Below, piece by piece: positions 1 to 7,527 of a stretch of 14,560 nt of DNA; the stretch's first letter is position 1; each line of letters opens with the position of its first letter. This DNA is from an uncultured Candidatus Pelagibacter sp. (GTDB lineage: Bacteria; Pseudomonadota; Alphaproteobacteria; Pelagibacterales; Pelagibacteraceae), in assembly GCA_905612385.1 (NCBI GenBank), contig CAJQRR010000020.1, forward strand, positions 1 through 14,560. The letters are read 5' to 3'. A program made the translations under genes and the position numbers. The notes below the pieces were generated by a model. The model worked only from the letters and a program-made list of their open reading frames with translations, was not told the DNA's origin and made no database searches.

Positions 1-3000
1 AAACAATTGCTCAATTTGTGTTTTTGATAAATCAGATGAGGCTTTAATAAATGATTTTGAAGATATTCTTACTAAAATTTCTGAAGGTGAAGATAGTGAA
101 GTTGTTGAATTATTTAAAAGTATTATTGCAGATTTTTTGATGAACGAACCTGAGGTTATTAATGAGAGTTTAGAAGATTCATGGGACGGAATGAGTGTTA
201 ATGAAAGGTTAAATTATACAAGCCCCATTCCATTGAACCCTGAACAGTTAAAAATTCTAAAGGCACTAAATAATGAGAAATGTAAATATGTTGTGGTAGA
301 GGGACCACCAGGCACAGGTAAATCACACACCATATCTGCTATTGCTTTTGATTATGTGCTTAATGGAAAGTCTATTCTAATTTTATCAGATACAAGAGAG
401 GCGCTTGATGTAGTTGAAAATAAAATTAATGACACGTTAGACAAAGTAAGAGGGGAAAACCCTTTACAAAATCCAATTTTGAGATTGGGTAAAATGGGTA
501 ATACTTATAATAAAATTTTAGCAAAAAGTTCAATAGATAATATTAGAACTTTTCATAGAGCCCAAAAAAATGGCATAAACGAGATAAGTAAAGATATAAA
601 AGATATTTCAGATGTTATTAATGATCGTGTAAAAATTGAAACTGACCATTATCAATATATAGATAAAAATAAATTTGAAGAATTTTTTGAAGTACAAAAA
701 TTAGTTGGTCCTAAAGACTTATTCTTGGATCCTATTTCACTAAAAGAAAGTATAAAAAAATTAAGTTTTATACCGTTTGAAGATTTCAGCTTAAATTTTT
801 TTATAGATAAACTTCATGAGGTTGAAGAAATAGAAGACCTGACCGAGAATTATAAAGATTTATGGGCAGGTAAAAAAGATTTAGAAAACTTTATTGATTA
901 TTTAGAATATCTAAAAATAATTGACGATTATCTGAATAAGAATAACGGAAATTTTAAATCACTTCACTTTTTTCAAAAACCAAGTGTAAACAATTTGAAC
1001 AAATTAAAATTAATCATTGATGAGTATGAAGAGATGAAATCTGGATTTCTTGGAACAATGTTTAAAAACCCTAGAATAGAACACCTTTCAGATAAAGCCA
1101 AATCTACTGTCGGTATTAAAAAAAATATCAATCTAAAATTAGACGATGACAAAATAAAATATGTTTACCAAGAATATCAGATTCTTAAAGACCAATGTAA
1201 AAAATATGATTTTGATAAAATTTGTAAAATTATTCTTAAAAGTGAAACTCTTGATGCAATAAAAGATCTTTGTAAGAAAGCACTTAAATACTATGGTTTT
1301 TTTAAAGTATTAGAATTAGATAGACCAAACATTAAAAATATATCAATAAACCCAAAAAATATAGACAGTATTTTTGAAAATGTTTTTGCGCAGATAGAGA
1401 CTGAAAAAAAAGAAGCTATAAAAAAATATTATGAAATGGAAGAATTTTTTTCTAATAGTTTTAATATTAAAGAAAGATTTGATTACACATCTTTAATGAA
1501 GAAACTACAGTCATTAAACACAAGTAAGATGACCAATATTCTAGATGAAAGAATTATAAAATTTTATGACACTAATAGAAATAATGCAATTACCTTAAGT
1601 AAAATTATTCGTAGCAAGCAAAAGTTTCCGAAAAATCAATTTTCAAAACTAAAAGGTGCTTTCCCTTGCATAATTTCAAGTGTGAGAGATTTTGCTGAAT
1701 ATATACAGCTCGATAAAGATATGTTTGATTTAATAATAATTGATGAGGCATCTCAAGTTAGTATAGCGCAAGCATTTCCAGCTTTAATTAGAGCAAAAAA
1801 AATATTGGTTTTGGGAGATAAAAAACAATTTAGCAATTTACAATCATATCAAGCTGCCACGCTTGTAAACAATGCAAGGTTAAATGATTTAAGAAAAGTA
1901 TTTAAAAGTAATATTTCTAAAGAGTCAGATGCGTTAACTAGATTAGAAACATTTAATGTCAAAACGTCAATATTAGATTTTTTTCAAAGTATAGCAAATT
2001 TTGATACAAGACTAAAAAAACACTTTAGAGGTTATCCAGAGCATATAGAGTATTGTAGTAAAACTTTCTATAACTCAGATCTTCAAGCAATTCGAATGAG
2101 GATAAAACCTATTAACGAAATAATAAAATTTGAATACTTAGATTTTTCAACAGAAGAAGATGGTAATTATAACAAAAAGGAATCGCAGGTTATAATAAAG
2201 CATTTAGAAAGAATAAAGGATCAAAAAAAAATACAATCTGTTGGTATTATTACTCCTTTTTCAGATCAACAAAAATATTTAACAACTCAAATATCCAAAC
2301 ACCCCGATAGAGATTATTTTTTTGAAAAATTAAAATTAAAGATTATGACCTTTGATACATGCCAAGGTGAAGAAAGAGAAATAGTTTTTTATTCGATGGT
2401 TGCCTGTAATAAAAGAAATAAATTAAATACCATTTTTCCTGTTGATTTATCTAATAAAGATTTAGAAGAAACTGGAGATAAAAAAGCTCAAAGACTTAAT
2501 GTTGGTTTTAGTAGGGTTCAGGAAGTGATGCATATAGTTCACTCAAGACCCCTAGATAAAATTGATGGAGAAATAGGAAATGCTTTAAGGTATATCAAAA
2601 ATCTTTCAGCAGAAGAAAAATTACCCTCGAAGGAAGAATTGGATCCCAACTCACCAATGGAAATTAAGGTTCTAGAATGGTTTAAAAAAACAAATTTCTA
2701 TCTCGAAAATAAAAAAAATGTTGAACTGAAAGCACAATTTGAAATAGGAAAATATTTAAAACAATTAGATGCCGATTATAGTCATCCAAGTTTTGTAACG
2801 GATTTTCTAGTTATATTTTCTACTGAAGATGGTCCAAAACAAGTAATTATTGAATATGATGGTTTAAAGGACCATTTTGATAATCAAGAATTAATAACTG
2901 ATGAAAATTTTGATGAATTTTACACAACTGAACATTATGAGAGAGAGAAGGCCTTAGAAACATATGGATACAATTTTATAAGATTAAATAAATTCAATAC

Positions 3001-3475
3001 AACAGATGATCCTGTTAAATTTTTAGATAAGAAATTAAAAGAAGTTTTTTCTAAAAAAGAAAAACTTAATCTATCACAATATAAAATTCTTGAATCTGTC
3101 ACTAAATCCAAACAAGGAGAAGAAAAATTCTGTGAAAGATGTAATGAACAAAAAAGTCTAAATGAATTTAGAGACAAAACTTTAAGAACCGGAATAGGTG
3201 TTGTTTGTAGATCATGTAAAGGAATTAGTGGGCCCACCCCAAAAGGCAAAATTCAAAAAGATGCAAATGAGTTTAAAAAAAGTAAAGTAAAATTTAAATT
3301 AGAAGAGGGAAAAACTTACATTATTAGTTATGTCAATGCCTCGGGTTGGGCCTCGAAAAGAGAGATATCAGTTAAATCTGTAGATCAAAAATTTGTAAAA
3401 GCTTATGATAGTAATACTCATGAGAATAGAACTTTTAGAAAAGACAGAATTAAAGAATCAAAAAGAATAAATTGA
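1..3475 (+). CDS. SF1 helicase with PD-(D/E)XK-like nuclease, zinc ribbon and WYL-like tail (5' end outside window)
   Basis: The frame is open from base 2 to the TGA at 3473-3475, so the TTG at 137 or ATG at 140 is not a true start and the gene continues to the left. Residues below are counted from base 137. Helicase motifs are GPPGTGKS (56-63, Walker A), IIDEAS (DEAS at 536-539) followed by LGDKKQF, CQGEERE near 744, and RLNVGFSR (786-793). These are typical of UPF1/Dna2-like SF1 helicases, with a long charged, helical insert between motifs I and II. A Vsr/DUF559-type nuclease fold follows: D889, then E906 and D908 in IIEYDG, then YEREKALETYGYNFIRL. A C4 zinc ribbon has C999, C1002, C1024 and C1027. 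The last 55 residues resemble a WYL-type module ending in RTFRKDRI. Inferred role: nucleic-acid unwinding plus cleavage, perhaps in phage defence. Helicase assignment is firm; nuclease and WYL calls are by pattern. Confidence 0.85.
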   Translation, partial: NNCSICVFDKSDEALINDFEDILTKISEGEDSEVVELFKSIIADFLMNEPEVINESLEDSWDGMSVNERLNYTSPIPLNPEQLKILKALNNEKCKYVVVEGPPGTGKSHTISAIAFDYVLNGKSILILSDTREALDVVENKINDTLDKVRGENPLQNPILRLGKMGNTYNKILAKSSIDNIRTFHRAQKNGINEISKDIKDISDVINDRVKIETDHYQYIDKNKFEEFFEVQKLVGPKDLFLDPISLKESIKKLSFIPFEDFSLNFFIDKLHEVEEIEDLTENYKDLWAGKKDLENFIDYLEYLKIIDDYLNKNNGNFKSLHFFQKPSVNNLNKLKLIIDEYEEMKSGFLGTMFKNPRIEHLSDKAKSTVGIKKNINLKLDDDKIKYVYQEYQILKDQCKKYDFDKICKIILKSETLDAIKDLCKKALKYYGFFKVLELDRPNIKNISINPKNIDSIFENVFAQIETEKKEAIKKYYEMEEFFSNSFNIKERFDYTSLMKKLQSLNTSKMTNILDERIIKFYDTNRNNAITLSKIIRSKQKFPKNQFSKLKGAFPCIISSVRDFAEYIQLDKDMFDLIIIDEASQVSIAQAFPALIRAKKILVLGDKKQFSNLQSYQAATLVNNARLNDLRKVFKSNISKESDALTRLETFNVKTSILDFFQSIANFDTRLKKHFRGYPEHIEYCSKTFYNSDLQAIRMRIKPINEIIKFEYLDFSTEEDGNYNKKESQVIIKHLERIKDQKKIQSVGIITPFSDQQKYLTTQISKHPDRDYFFEKLKLKIMTFDTCQGEEREIVFYSMVACNKRNKLNTIFPVDLSNKDLEETGDKKAQRLNVGFSRVQEVMHIVHSRPLDKIDGEIGNALRYIKNLSAEEKLPSKEELDPNSPMEIKVLEWFKKTNFYLENKKNVELKAQFEIGKYLKQLDADYSHPSFVTDFLVIFSTEDGPKQVIIEYDGLKDHFDNQELITDENFDEFYTTEHYEREKALETYGYNFIRLNKFNTTDDPVKFLDKKLKEVFSKKEKLNLSQYKILESVTKSKQGEEKFCERCNEQKSLNEFRDKTLRTGIGVVCRSCKGISGPTPKGKIQKDANEFKKSKVKFKLEEGKTYIISYVNASGWASKREISVKSVDQKFVKAYDSNTHENRTFRKDRIKESKRIN

Positions 3476-3651
3476 TAACCTTTAAAAAAGTATTTGATTA
3501 TTACGCCACAGATAATGAGCTAGGTGACTATATAAGTTTAATGGCAGATGTTGTGATAGGGGATGTTGACCCACAAATAGAGTTTGATGTTGAGAGTGAT
3601 GACCATCATCGTTACGTTATTGTTAATATTTTAGATAAGGTTTTGCATTAA
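3472..3651 (+). CDS. small acidic protein, first of a tandem paralogous pair (59 aa)
   Basis: The TTG at 3472 overlaps the TGA of the upstream helicase (3473-3475), and the frame runs to TAA at 3649-3651. No family is recognised. The protein begins MITFKKVF, has an acidic middle with DDHHRYVIV, and ends DKVLH. It aligns along its whole length with the next gene: M-x-T-F at the start, Y20, L23, an acidic D-D pair before an alternating hydrophobic strand, and the same VLH ending. This supports the TTG start, because the first in-frame ATG is 24 codons in and would lose the conserved N-terminus. The pattern suggests a small alpha/beta protein. There is no signal peptide or membrane segment. Its place between a helicase-nuclease and an HD hydrolase suggests an accessory role, but function is unknown. 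Confidence 0.72.
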   Translation: MITFKKVFDYYATDNELGDYISLMADVVIGDVDPQIEFDVESDDHHRYVIVNILDKVLH

Positions 3652-3824
3652 TGAAAACATTTGTAAAAACATTTAGAGGTAAAATCTCACATGAAAGAAT
3701 AGACACTTATGTGAATTTAGTTCTCAAAACTTTAGACCCAGATGATTACTACGATCTTGAATTTCAGCAAGATGATGGCTGGCAGTTTATAAGAATTGAA
3801 GTTTGGAATAGGGTTTTGCATTAA
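3651..3824 (+). CDS. small protein, second of a tandem paralogous pair (57 aa)
   Basis: The ATG at 3651 shares its A with the TAA of the preceding gene (TAATG), so translation is probably coupled. The TAA at 3822-3824 directly abuts the ATG of the HD-hydrolase gene. It is a paralogue of the upstream 59-residue protein: MKTFVKTF at the start, TYVNLVL in the predicted helix, an acidic DPDD stretch, DDGWQFIRIEV as a likely beta strand, and the identical VLH end. The ends of both genes also keep nearly the same DNA (GGTTTTGCATTA followed by ATGAAAA), which suggests tandem duplication. No enzymatic motif, cysteine cluster or membrane segment is visible. The function is unknown; the acidic surface would fit a binding or inhibitor-like protein, but that is only a guess. 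Confidence 0.78.
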   Translation: MKTFVKTFRGKISHERIDTYVNLVLKTLDPDDYYDLEFQQDDGWQFIRIEVWNRVLH

Positions 3825-4412
3825 ATGAAAAAAAAGATAGACAAAAAGAAATACAAAAAAGCTTTAGACTTTACTTATAAGATACACTTCAAACAAAACC
3901 GTAAAGGAACTGGAATTCCTTATTTTACTCATTTAGTTTCAGTTAGTAACAACGTCATAGAAGATGGTGGTACTACTGATGAAGCTATTGGAGGTTTATT
4001 ACACGACGCTGTTGAAGATCAAGGAGGGTTAAAAACCTTAACTAAAATTAGAAAACAGTTTGGTAATAAAGTTGCTAAAATAGTTAATGAGTGTGGCGAT
4101 ACTATTGTTGTTCCTAAACCACCTTGGTTAGCTAGAAAGAAAAAGTATATTTCAGATATAAAGAAAAAAAGTCAATCTTCTATGTTTGTATCCCTCTGTG
4201 ATAAACTACATAACGGTACTTGCATTGTTAGTGATCACAAAAGAGTAGGTAAGAAGATTTGGAAAAGATTTACAGCAACACCAAAGCAAGTTGCTTGGTA
4301 CTATGAGAATTTATACAAAGAGTTTTCAAAACACCTAAAGGGCCATAAGGTACTTAAATATAATTATTTAATTGTAGTAAAAAATATTAAAAAAGCATCA
4401 TCAAAAATGTAA
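3825..4412 (+). CDS. stand-alone HD-domain phosphohydrolase, RelA/SpoT-hydrolase-like (195 aa)
   Basis: The protein shows the metal-site pattern of the HD hydrolase domain of RelA/SpoT homologues: H36 in YFTHLVSV, H60-D61 then E64-D65 in LLHDAVEDQGG, and D126/N130 in CDKLHN. The stretch PKPPWLARKKKYI is also familiar from small HD proteins of this type. At 195 residues there is no room for a synthetase, TGS or ACT domain, so it resembles small alarmone hydrolases that remove the 3' pyrophosphate from (p)ppGpp. Substrate is inferred from family and not certain; other HD_4-type phosphohydrolases look similar. The ATG directly follows the stop of the small-protein pair, and the stop overlaps a possible short reading frame leading to the Nudix gene. 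The lysine-rich C-terminus (after about 165) is poorly conserved in type. Confidence 0.83.
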   Translation: MKKKIDKKKYKKALDFTYKIHFKQNRKGTGIPYFTHLVSVSNNVIEDGGTTDEAIGGLLHDAVEDQGGLKTLTKIRKQFGNKVAKIVNECGDTIVVPKPPWLARKKKYISDIKKKSQSSMFVSLCDKLHNGTCIVSDHKRVGKKIWKRFTATPKQVAWYYENLYKEFSKHLKGHKVLKYNYLIVVKNIKKASSKM

Positions 4413-4471
4413 TGATTGATCATCACTTCAATATCACTTCACTTCATAATGTTAATTACATATGTTTATAA
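4412..4471 (+). CDS. possible 19-codon coupling ORF between HD and Nudix genes
   Basis: The ATG at 4412 shares its A with the TAA of the HD gene (TAATG), and the frame ends at TAA 4469-4471, 10 bases inside the Nudix gene that starts at 4462. The peptide starts MIDHHFNITS. It may not matter as a protein, but it could carry ribosomes from the HD gene to the Nudix start. The first copy of the 28-bp repeat (4414-4441) lies inside it, and the second copy (8764-8791) read in the same frame would give nearly the same residues (IDYHFNITS). It could equally be a chance frame created by the repeat. Confidence 0.3.
   Translation: MIDHHFNITSLHNVNYICL
4414..4441. repeat. 28-bp direct repeat, copy 1
   Basis: This copy matches 8764-8791 at 27 of 28 positions; the only difference is C4421 against T8771. 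Internally it holds the nonamer ATCACTTCA twice with a period of 11 bp, followed here by a further CTTCA. It lies between the HD and Nudix genes. Together with copy 2 it brackets a 4.3-kb segment. It may be a recombination or attachment sequence, an operator, or a trace of duplication. Confidence 0.85.
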
Positions 4472-4851
4472 AAGTTGTTGCAGCTGTAATAGTTAAAGAA
4501 AATAAAATCTTAATTGCTAGAAGAAAAGAGGGAAAACATCTAGAATTTAAATGGGAGTATCCTGGAGGAAAAGTGGATAATGATGAAAATGAAAAAGAAA
4601 GTTTAAAAAGAGAACTCAAAGAGGAGCTTGATATCTCAGTAAGTATTGATGATTATATAACAGAGTCATTTTATGAATATGATAAGGCTAAGATAAATCT
4701 TAAAGCATATTTTGTTAAAAATTATAGTGGAACTATAAAATTAACTGATCATGATAAGATTAATTGGATAAAAATTGACGAATTGAATAATTATGAGTTT
4801 GCACCCGCCGATATTCCGATTAATAATTATCTAATTAAAAATGGCTTATAA
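4462..4851 (+). CDS. MutT-like Nudix hydrolase (129 aa)
   Basis: The Nudix box runs from G36 to I58 and fits GX5EX7REUXEEXGU with G36, E42, R50, E51, E54 and E55 in place; the usual glycine near the end is D57. The N-terminal strand (KVVAAVIV) and the ARRKEGKHLEFKWEYPGGK stretch are typical of MutT/CTP-pyrophosphohydrolase enzymes, as is the WIKIDEL...FAPADIPI ending. The length is normal for MutT. By family it should hydrolyse a nucleoside triphosphate, possibly an oxidised one, to the monophosphate with Mg2+. It overlaps the PLD-helicase gene by 11 bases, so the two are almost surely co-translated. This suggests a working pair and not just general nucleotide-pool cleaning. The actual substrate cannot be read from the sequence. 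Confidence 0.9.
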   Translation: MFIKVVAAVIVKENKILIARRKEGKHLEFKWEYPGGKVDNDENEKESLKRELKEELDISVSIDDYITESFYEYDKAKINLKAYFVKNYSGTIKLTDHDKINWIKIDELNNYEFAPADIPINNYLIKNGL

Positions 4852-7135
4852 ACTTATAGATGTACCAGGTAAAAAGTTAGATGATATAATAAATCAAAAC
4901 ATAGAAAAATCTGAAAAGATTCTAATTATAGTTTCATTTATTTTTGAAAAAGGACTGAATTTAATCTTTAATAAACTTAATGAATTTAATAATCATCAAA
5001 ACATTACAATAATAACTAGTAATTATTTAAAATGCACAGAACCAAAAGCTTTGAAAAAGCTAATGAAATTAAAAAATTTAGGAGCAAATATTTATTTATT
5101 TGATACCTTAAAATCAAATGAGAGCTTTCATATTAAAACCTATAGTTTTGAGAATAAAAATGATAATTTTTACAAATGTATTATTGGCTCAAGTAATCTT
5201 TCACATTCAGCATTAAGACAAAGTTATGAACTGAATATTGAGATTTCTGATAGTAATTTATATAATGAGTATAAGCAGAAAATGCTTGGATTTTTAAATA
5301 GTCCAAACCTACATGAACTAAATACTCAATTAATAAACGATTATGAAAAAGTCTATGATGAAAATGATAATTTTATTAGAAAATTTGAAGAAGAAACCTC
5401 TACTACAGCAAATTTAATTAAATTTGATGGACCAAATCAGGTTCAGTCAGAGGCACTTAAGCAGTTAGACATAGCAAGAAACACTCATAATCAAAATAAA
5501 GGATTGGTTGTTATGGCTACTGGATTAGGTAAAACTATTTTGGCAGCATTAGATGTAATTGCGTTAAAACCTAAAAAGATATTATTTATAGCTCATAGAG
5601 AAGAAATATTAAATCAATCGAGAAAAACTTTTGAACAATTAATACCAAACAAAAAGTATGGTATTTATAAGGGAACTAGTAAAAATTTAGATAATGATTA
5701 TATTTTTGCTAGCATCCAAACTATCGGAAAAAAAAATGAGTTAGAAAAATTTAAACCAAGTAACTTTGATTATATAATTATTGATGAATTTCATCACGTT
5801 GGTGCAAAAAGTTATAAAAGCCTTGTAAATTATTTTAAACCAAAGTTTTTTTTAGGTCTTACAGCCACACCAAATAGAACAGATAACATTGATATTCTCC
5901 AGTATTGTGGAAATAATTTAATTTATAAAAAAGATTTAATTGATGGAATTAAATTAAAACTTTTATCAAATTTTAACTACAAAGGTATAATTGATAAATA
6001 TGTCGATTACACAAAAATTACTTGGCGTGGTAAAAAGTTTGATGAAGCTCAGTTAGAAAAAAGTTTAAATAAAACAAAAAGAGCTGAATATATTTACAAC
6101 AACTGGGTGAAGTATAAACAAAGTAGGACTCTAGGTTTTTGTGCTTCTATAAATCATTGCAATTTTATGGAAGATTATTTTAAATCAAAAGGAGCAAAAG
6201 TTGTTTCTGTTCACAGTAAATCTGACACTAATAGAGGTGAAGCGATAAAACAATTAAGTGAAAAAAAAATAGATATCATTTTCAGTGTTGATTTATTTAA
6301 TGAAGGTGTTGATATACCAACAGTTGATACGATAATGATGTTGAGACCCACAGAGTCTAAAATACTATTCATTCAACAATTTGGAAGAGGCTTGAGAAGA
6401 GCAGATGCTGAAGGAAAAAAATTTGTAAATATTATAGATTTTATCGGTAATCATAAAACATTCTTAGAAAAGCCCGCTGCTTTATTTGATTTTGACCTAA
6501 ATTCAAAAGAGATTGGAAGTTTTCTACAAAAATATAAAGATCAAAGTTTAAATCTTCCAGATGAAAGTAGAGTTTTTTATGATCCTGAGACTATAGATTT
6601 TTTTAAAAAATATTCTCTTAAAATGAAAAAGGAGGAATTTATAAAATTTGAGGATGGCGATCTTACACAAACACCAAACTCTCAGATTCATAAAGCATTC
6701 AATAAAACAGATGTTTACAAATTATTTAAATATACAGGTAAAGCTGCCAACCCAGATGTTTACAAGATGTTTGGTCATGTCAGGCCAAAAGGGGTTAAAG
6801 AACAATTCCTTTTTGTTAATTTGATCAAGACTGATTTTCAGGTTGAGTACCAATATCAAGATTATTTCAAAACACATAAACTTTTACATTGGCAATCAAC
6901 TAAGGGAACTAAAGAAGATAATGAAGCAGGCCAAGCAATTATAAATCACAAATCAACAGGTAAAGATATTCATCTTTTTGTTAGAACTTCATCTCTTGCC
7001 AGTAGAAAATTTTTATATTGTGGAAAGATTAATTTCTTAAATGGAAAAGGTAATGGACCTTTTGATGTTGATTTTGAATTGGAAATCCCTTTACCTGAAA
7101 AAGTAAGTGAAGAATTCATTAGAGTTGGAATATAA
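4841..7135 (+). CDS. PLD-like / SF2 helicase / DUF3427-like protein (764 aa)
   Basis: Residues 1-140 form a phospholipase-D-like half site: HIK (97-99), GSSNLS (116-121) and E130/N132; the usual HxKx4D aspartate is a glutamate (E104). The SF2 helicase core has ATGLGKT (226-232), AHREE (251-255), IIDEFHH (DEFH at 315-318), LTATPNR (340-346), LFNEGVDIP (486-493) and QQFGRGLRR (512-520). Residues from about 600 to 760, with LHWQSTKG, INHKSTGKDIHLFVR and FLYCGKI, match the general form of DUF3427. Proteins of this order are known in bacteria and thought to process DNA; single PLD half sites normally act as dimers and can cut phosphodiester bonds. The start lies inside the Nudix gene and the stop overlaps the next gene (TAATG). 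Nuclease activity and a role in defence or repair are inferences. It is full length, with no frameshift seen. Confidence 0.92.
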   Translation: MAYKLIDVPGKKLDDIINQNIEKSEKILIIVSFIFEKGLNLIFNKLNEFNNHQNITIITSNYLKCTEPKALKKLMKLKNLGANIYLFDTLKSNESFHIKTYSFENKNDNFYKCIIGSSNLSHSALRQSYELNIEISDSNLYNEYKQKMLGFLNSPNLHELNTQLINDYEKVYDENDNFIRKFEEETSTTANLIKFDGPNQVQSEALKQLDIARNTHNQNKGLVVMATGLGKTILAALDVIALKPKKILFIAHREEILNQSRKTFEQLIPNKKYGIYKGTSKNLDNDYIFASIQTIGKKNELEKFKPSNFDYIIIDEFHHVGAKSYKSLVNYFKPKFFLGLTATPNRTDNIDILQYCGNNLIYKKDLIDGIKLKLLSNFNYKGIIDKYVDYTKITWRGKKFDEAQLEKSLNKTKRAEYIYNNWVKYKQSRTLGFCASINHCNFMEDYFKSKGAKVVSVHSKSDTNRGEAIKQLSEKKIDIIFSVDLFNEGVDIPTVDTIMMLRPTESKILFIQQFGRGLRRADAEGKKFVNIIDFIGNHKTFLEKPAALFDFDLNSKEIGSFLQKYKDQSLNLPDESRVFYDPETIDFFKKYSLKMKKEEFIKFEDGDLTQTPNSQIHKAFNKTDVYKLFKYTGKAANPDVYKMFGHVRPKGVKEQFLFVNLIKTDFQVEYQYQDYFKTHKLLHWQSTKGTKEDNEAGQAIINHKSTGKDIHLFVRTSSLASRKFLYCGKINFLNGKGNGPFDVDFELEIPLPEKVSEEFIRVGI

Positions 7136-7527
7136 TGAATAAAGTTGTTTATTTAAATAGCCATCTAGAAAAATTTAGAAAAGAACCTGAAATTAAGATT
7201 AAATTAGAGGATCTAGAAGGACTTTCTCGTTACCCCAACCTTCTTGAAAGAGACAAAAAAACTACCAAGATTTTTGTAAAGTGTTTCAAGAACAAGGAAA
7301 CTTACAGTGAATTTTTAAAGAAAATTCAAGATAATGTTGATCGTTTGGGAAGATTTTATTTAATTACAGTTTACTGGATCGCTTATACAAATTACTATCA
7401 TAGTGATAAATTTGATGAAGAAATGGGTATTTGTTTAGAAAGCATTGATCAGAATATCATTCTTTTAGATAGTCCTCATTTTTGTAAAAAAGTTTATCAT
7501 TATTTAGTTAAACCGGAACTTGCATAA
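7135..7527 (+). CDS. orphan protein of 130 aa coupled to the PLD-helicase
   Basis: I do not recognise this family. The ATG shares its A with the stop of the helicase gene (TAATG), and the TAA directly abuts the next ATG at 7528, so it belongs to the same transcript. The sequence looks mostly helical: a charged N-terminal half (LEKFRKEPEIKIKLEDLEGL), then NVDRLGRFYLITVYWIAYTNYY, an aromatic-rich helix around residues 68-88, and a C-terminal FCKKVYHYLVKPEL. The hydrophobic stretch contains several tyrosines and is too polar for a confident membrane segment. Its position suggests a partner or specificity factor of the Nudix-helicase pair. This is inferred only from coupling. Confidence 0.8.
   Translation: MNKVVYLNSHLEKFRKEPEIKIKLEDLEGLSRYPNLLERDKKTTKIFVKCFKNKETYSEFLKKIQDNVDRLGRFYLITVYWIAYTNYYHSDKFDEEMGICLESIDQNIILLDSPHFCKKVYHYLVKPELA

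Noticed and set aside
956..972. Third copy of the repeat nonamer inside the helicase gene
   Set aside because: ATCACTTCA occurs there once within coding sequence, without the doubled structure or flanks of the 28-bp repeat.
2935..3249. Open frame on the - strand inside the helicase gene
   Set aside because: It is antisense to a region with clear zinc-ribbon and nuclease codon pattern, and its translation has no family features.
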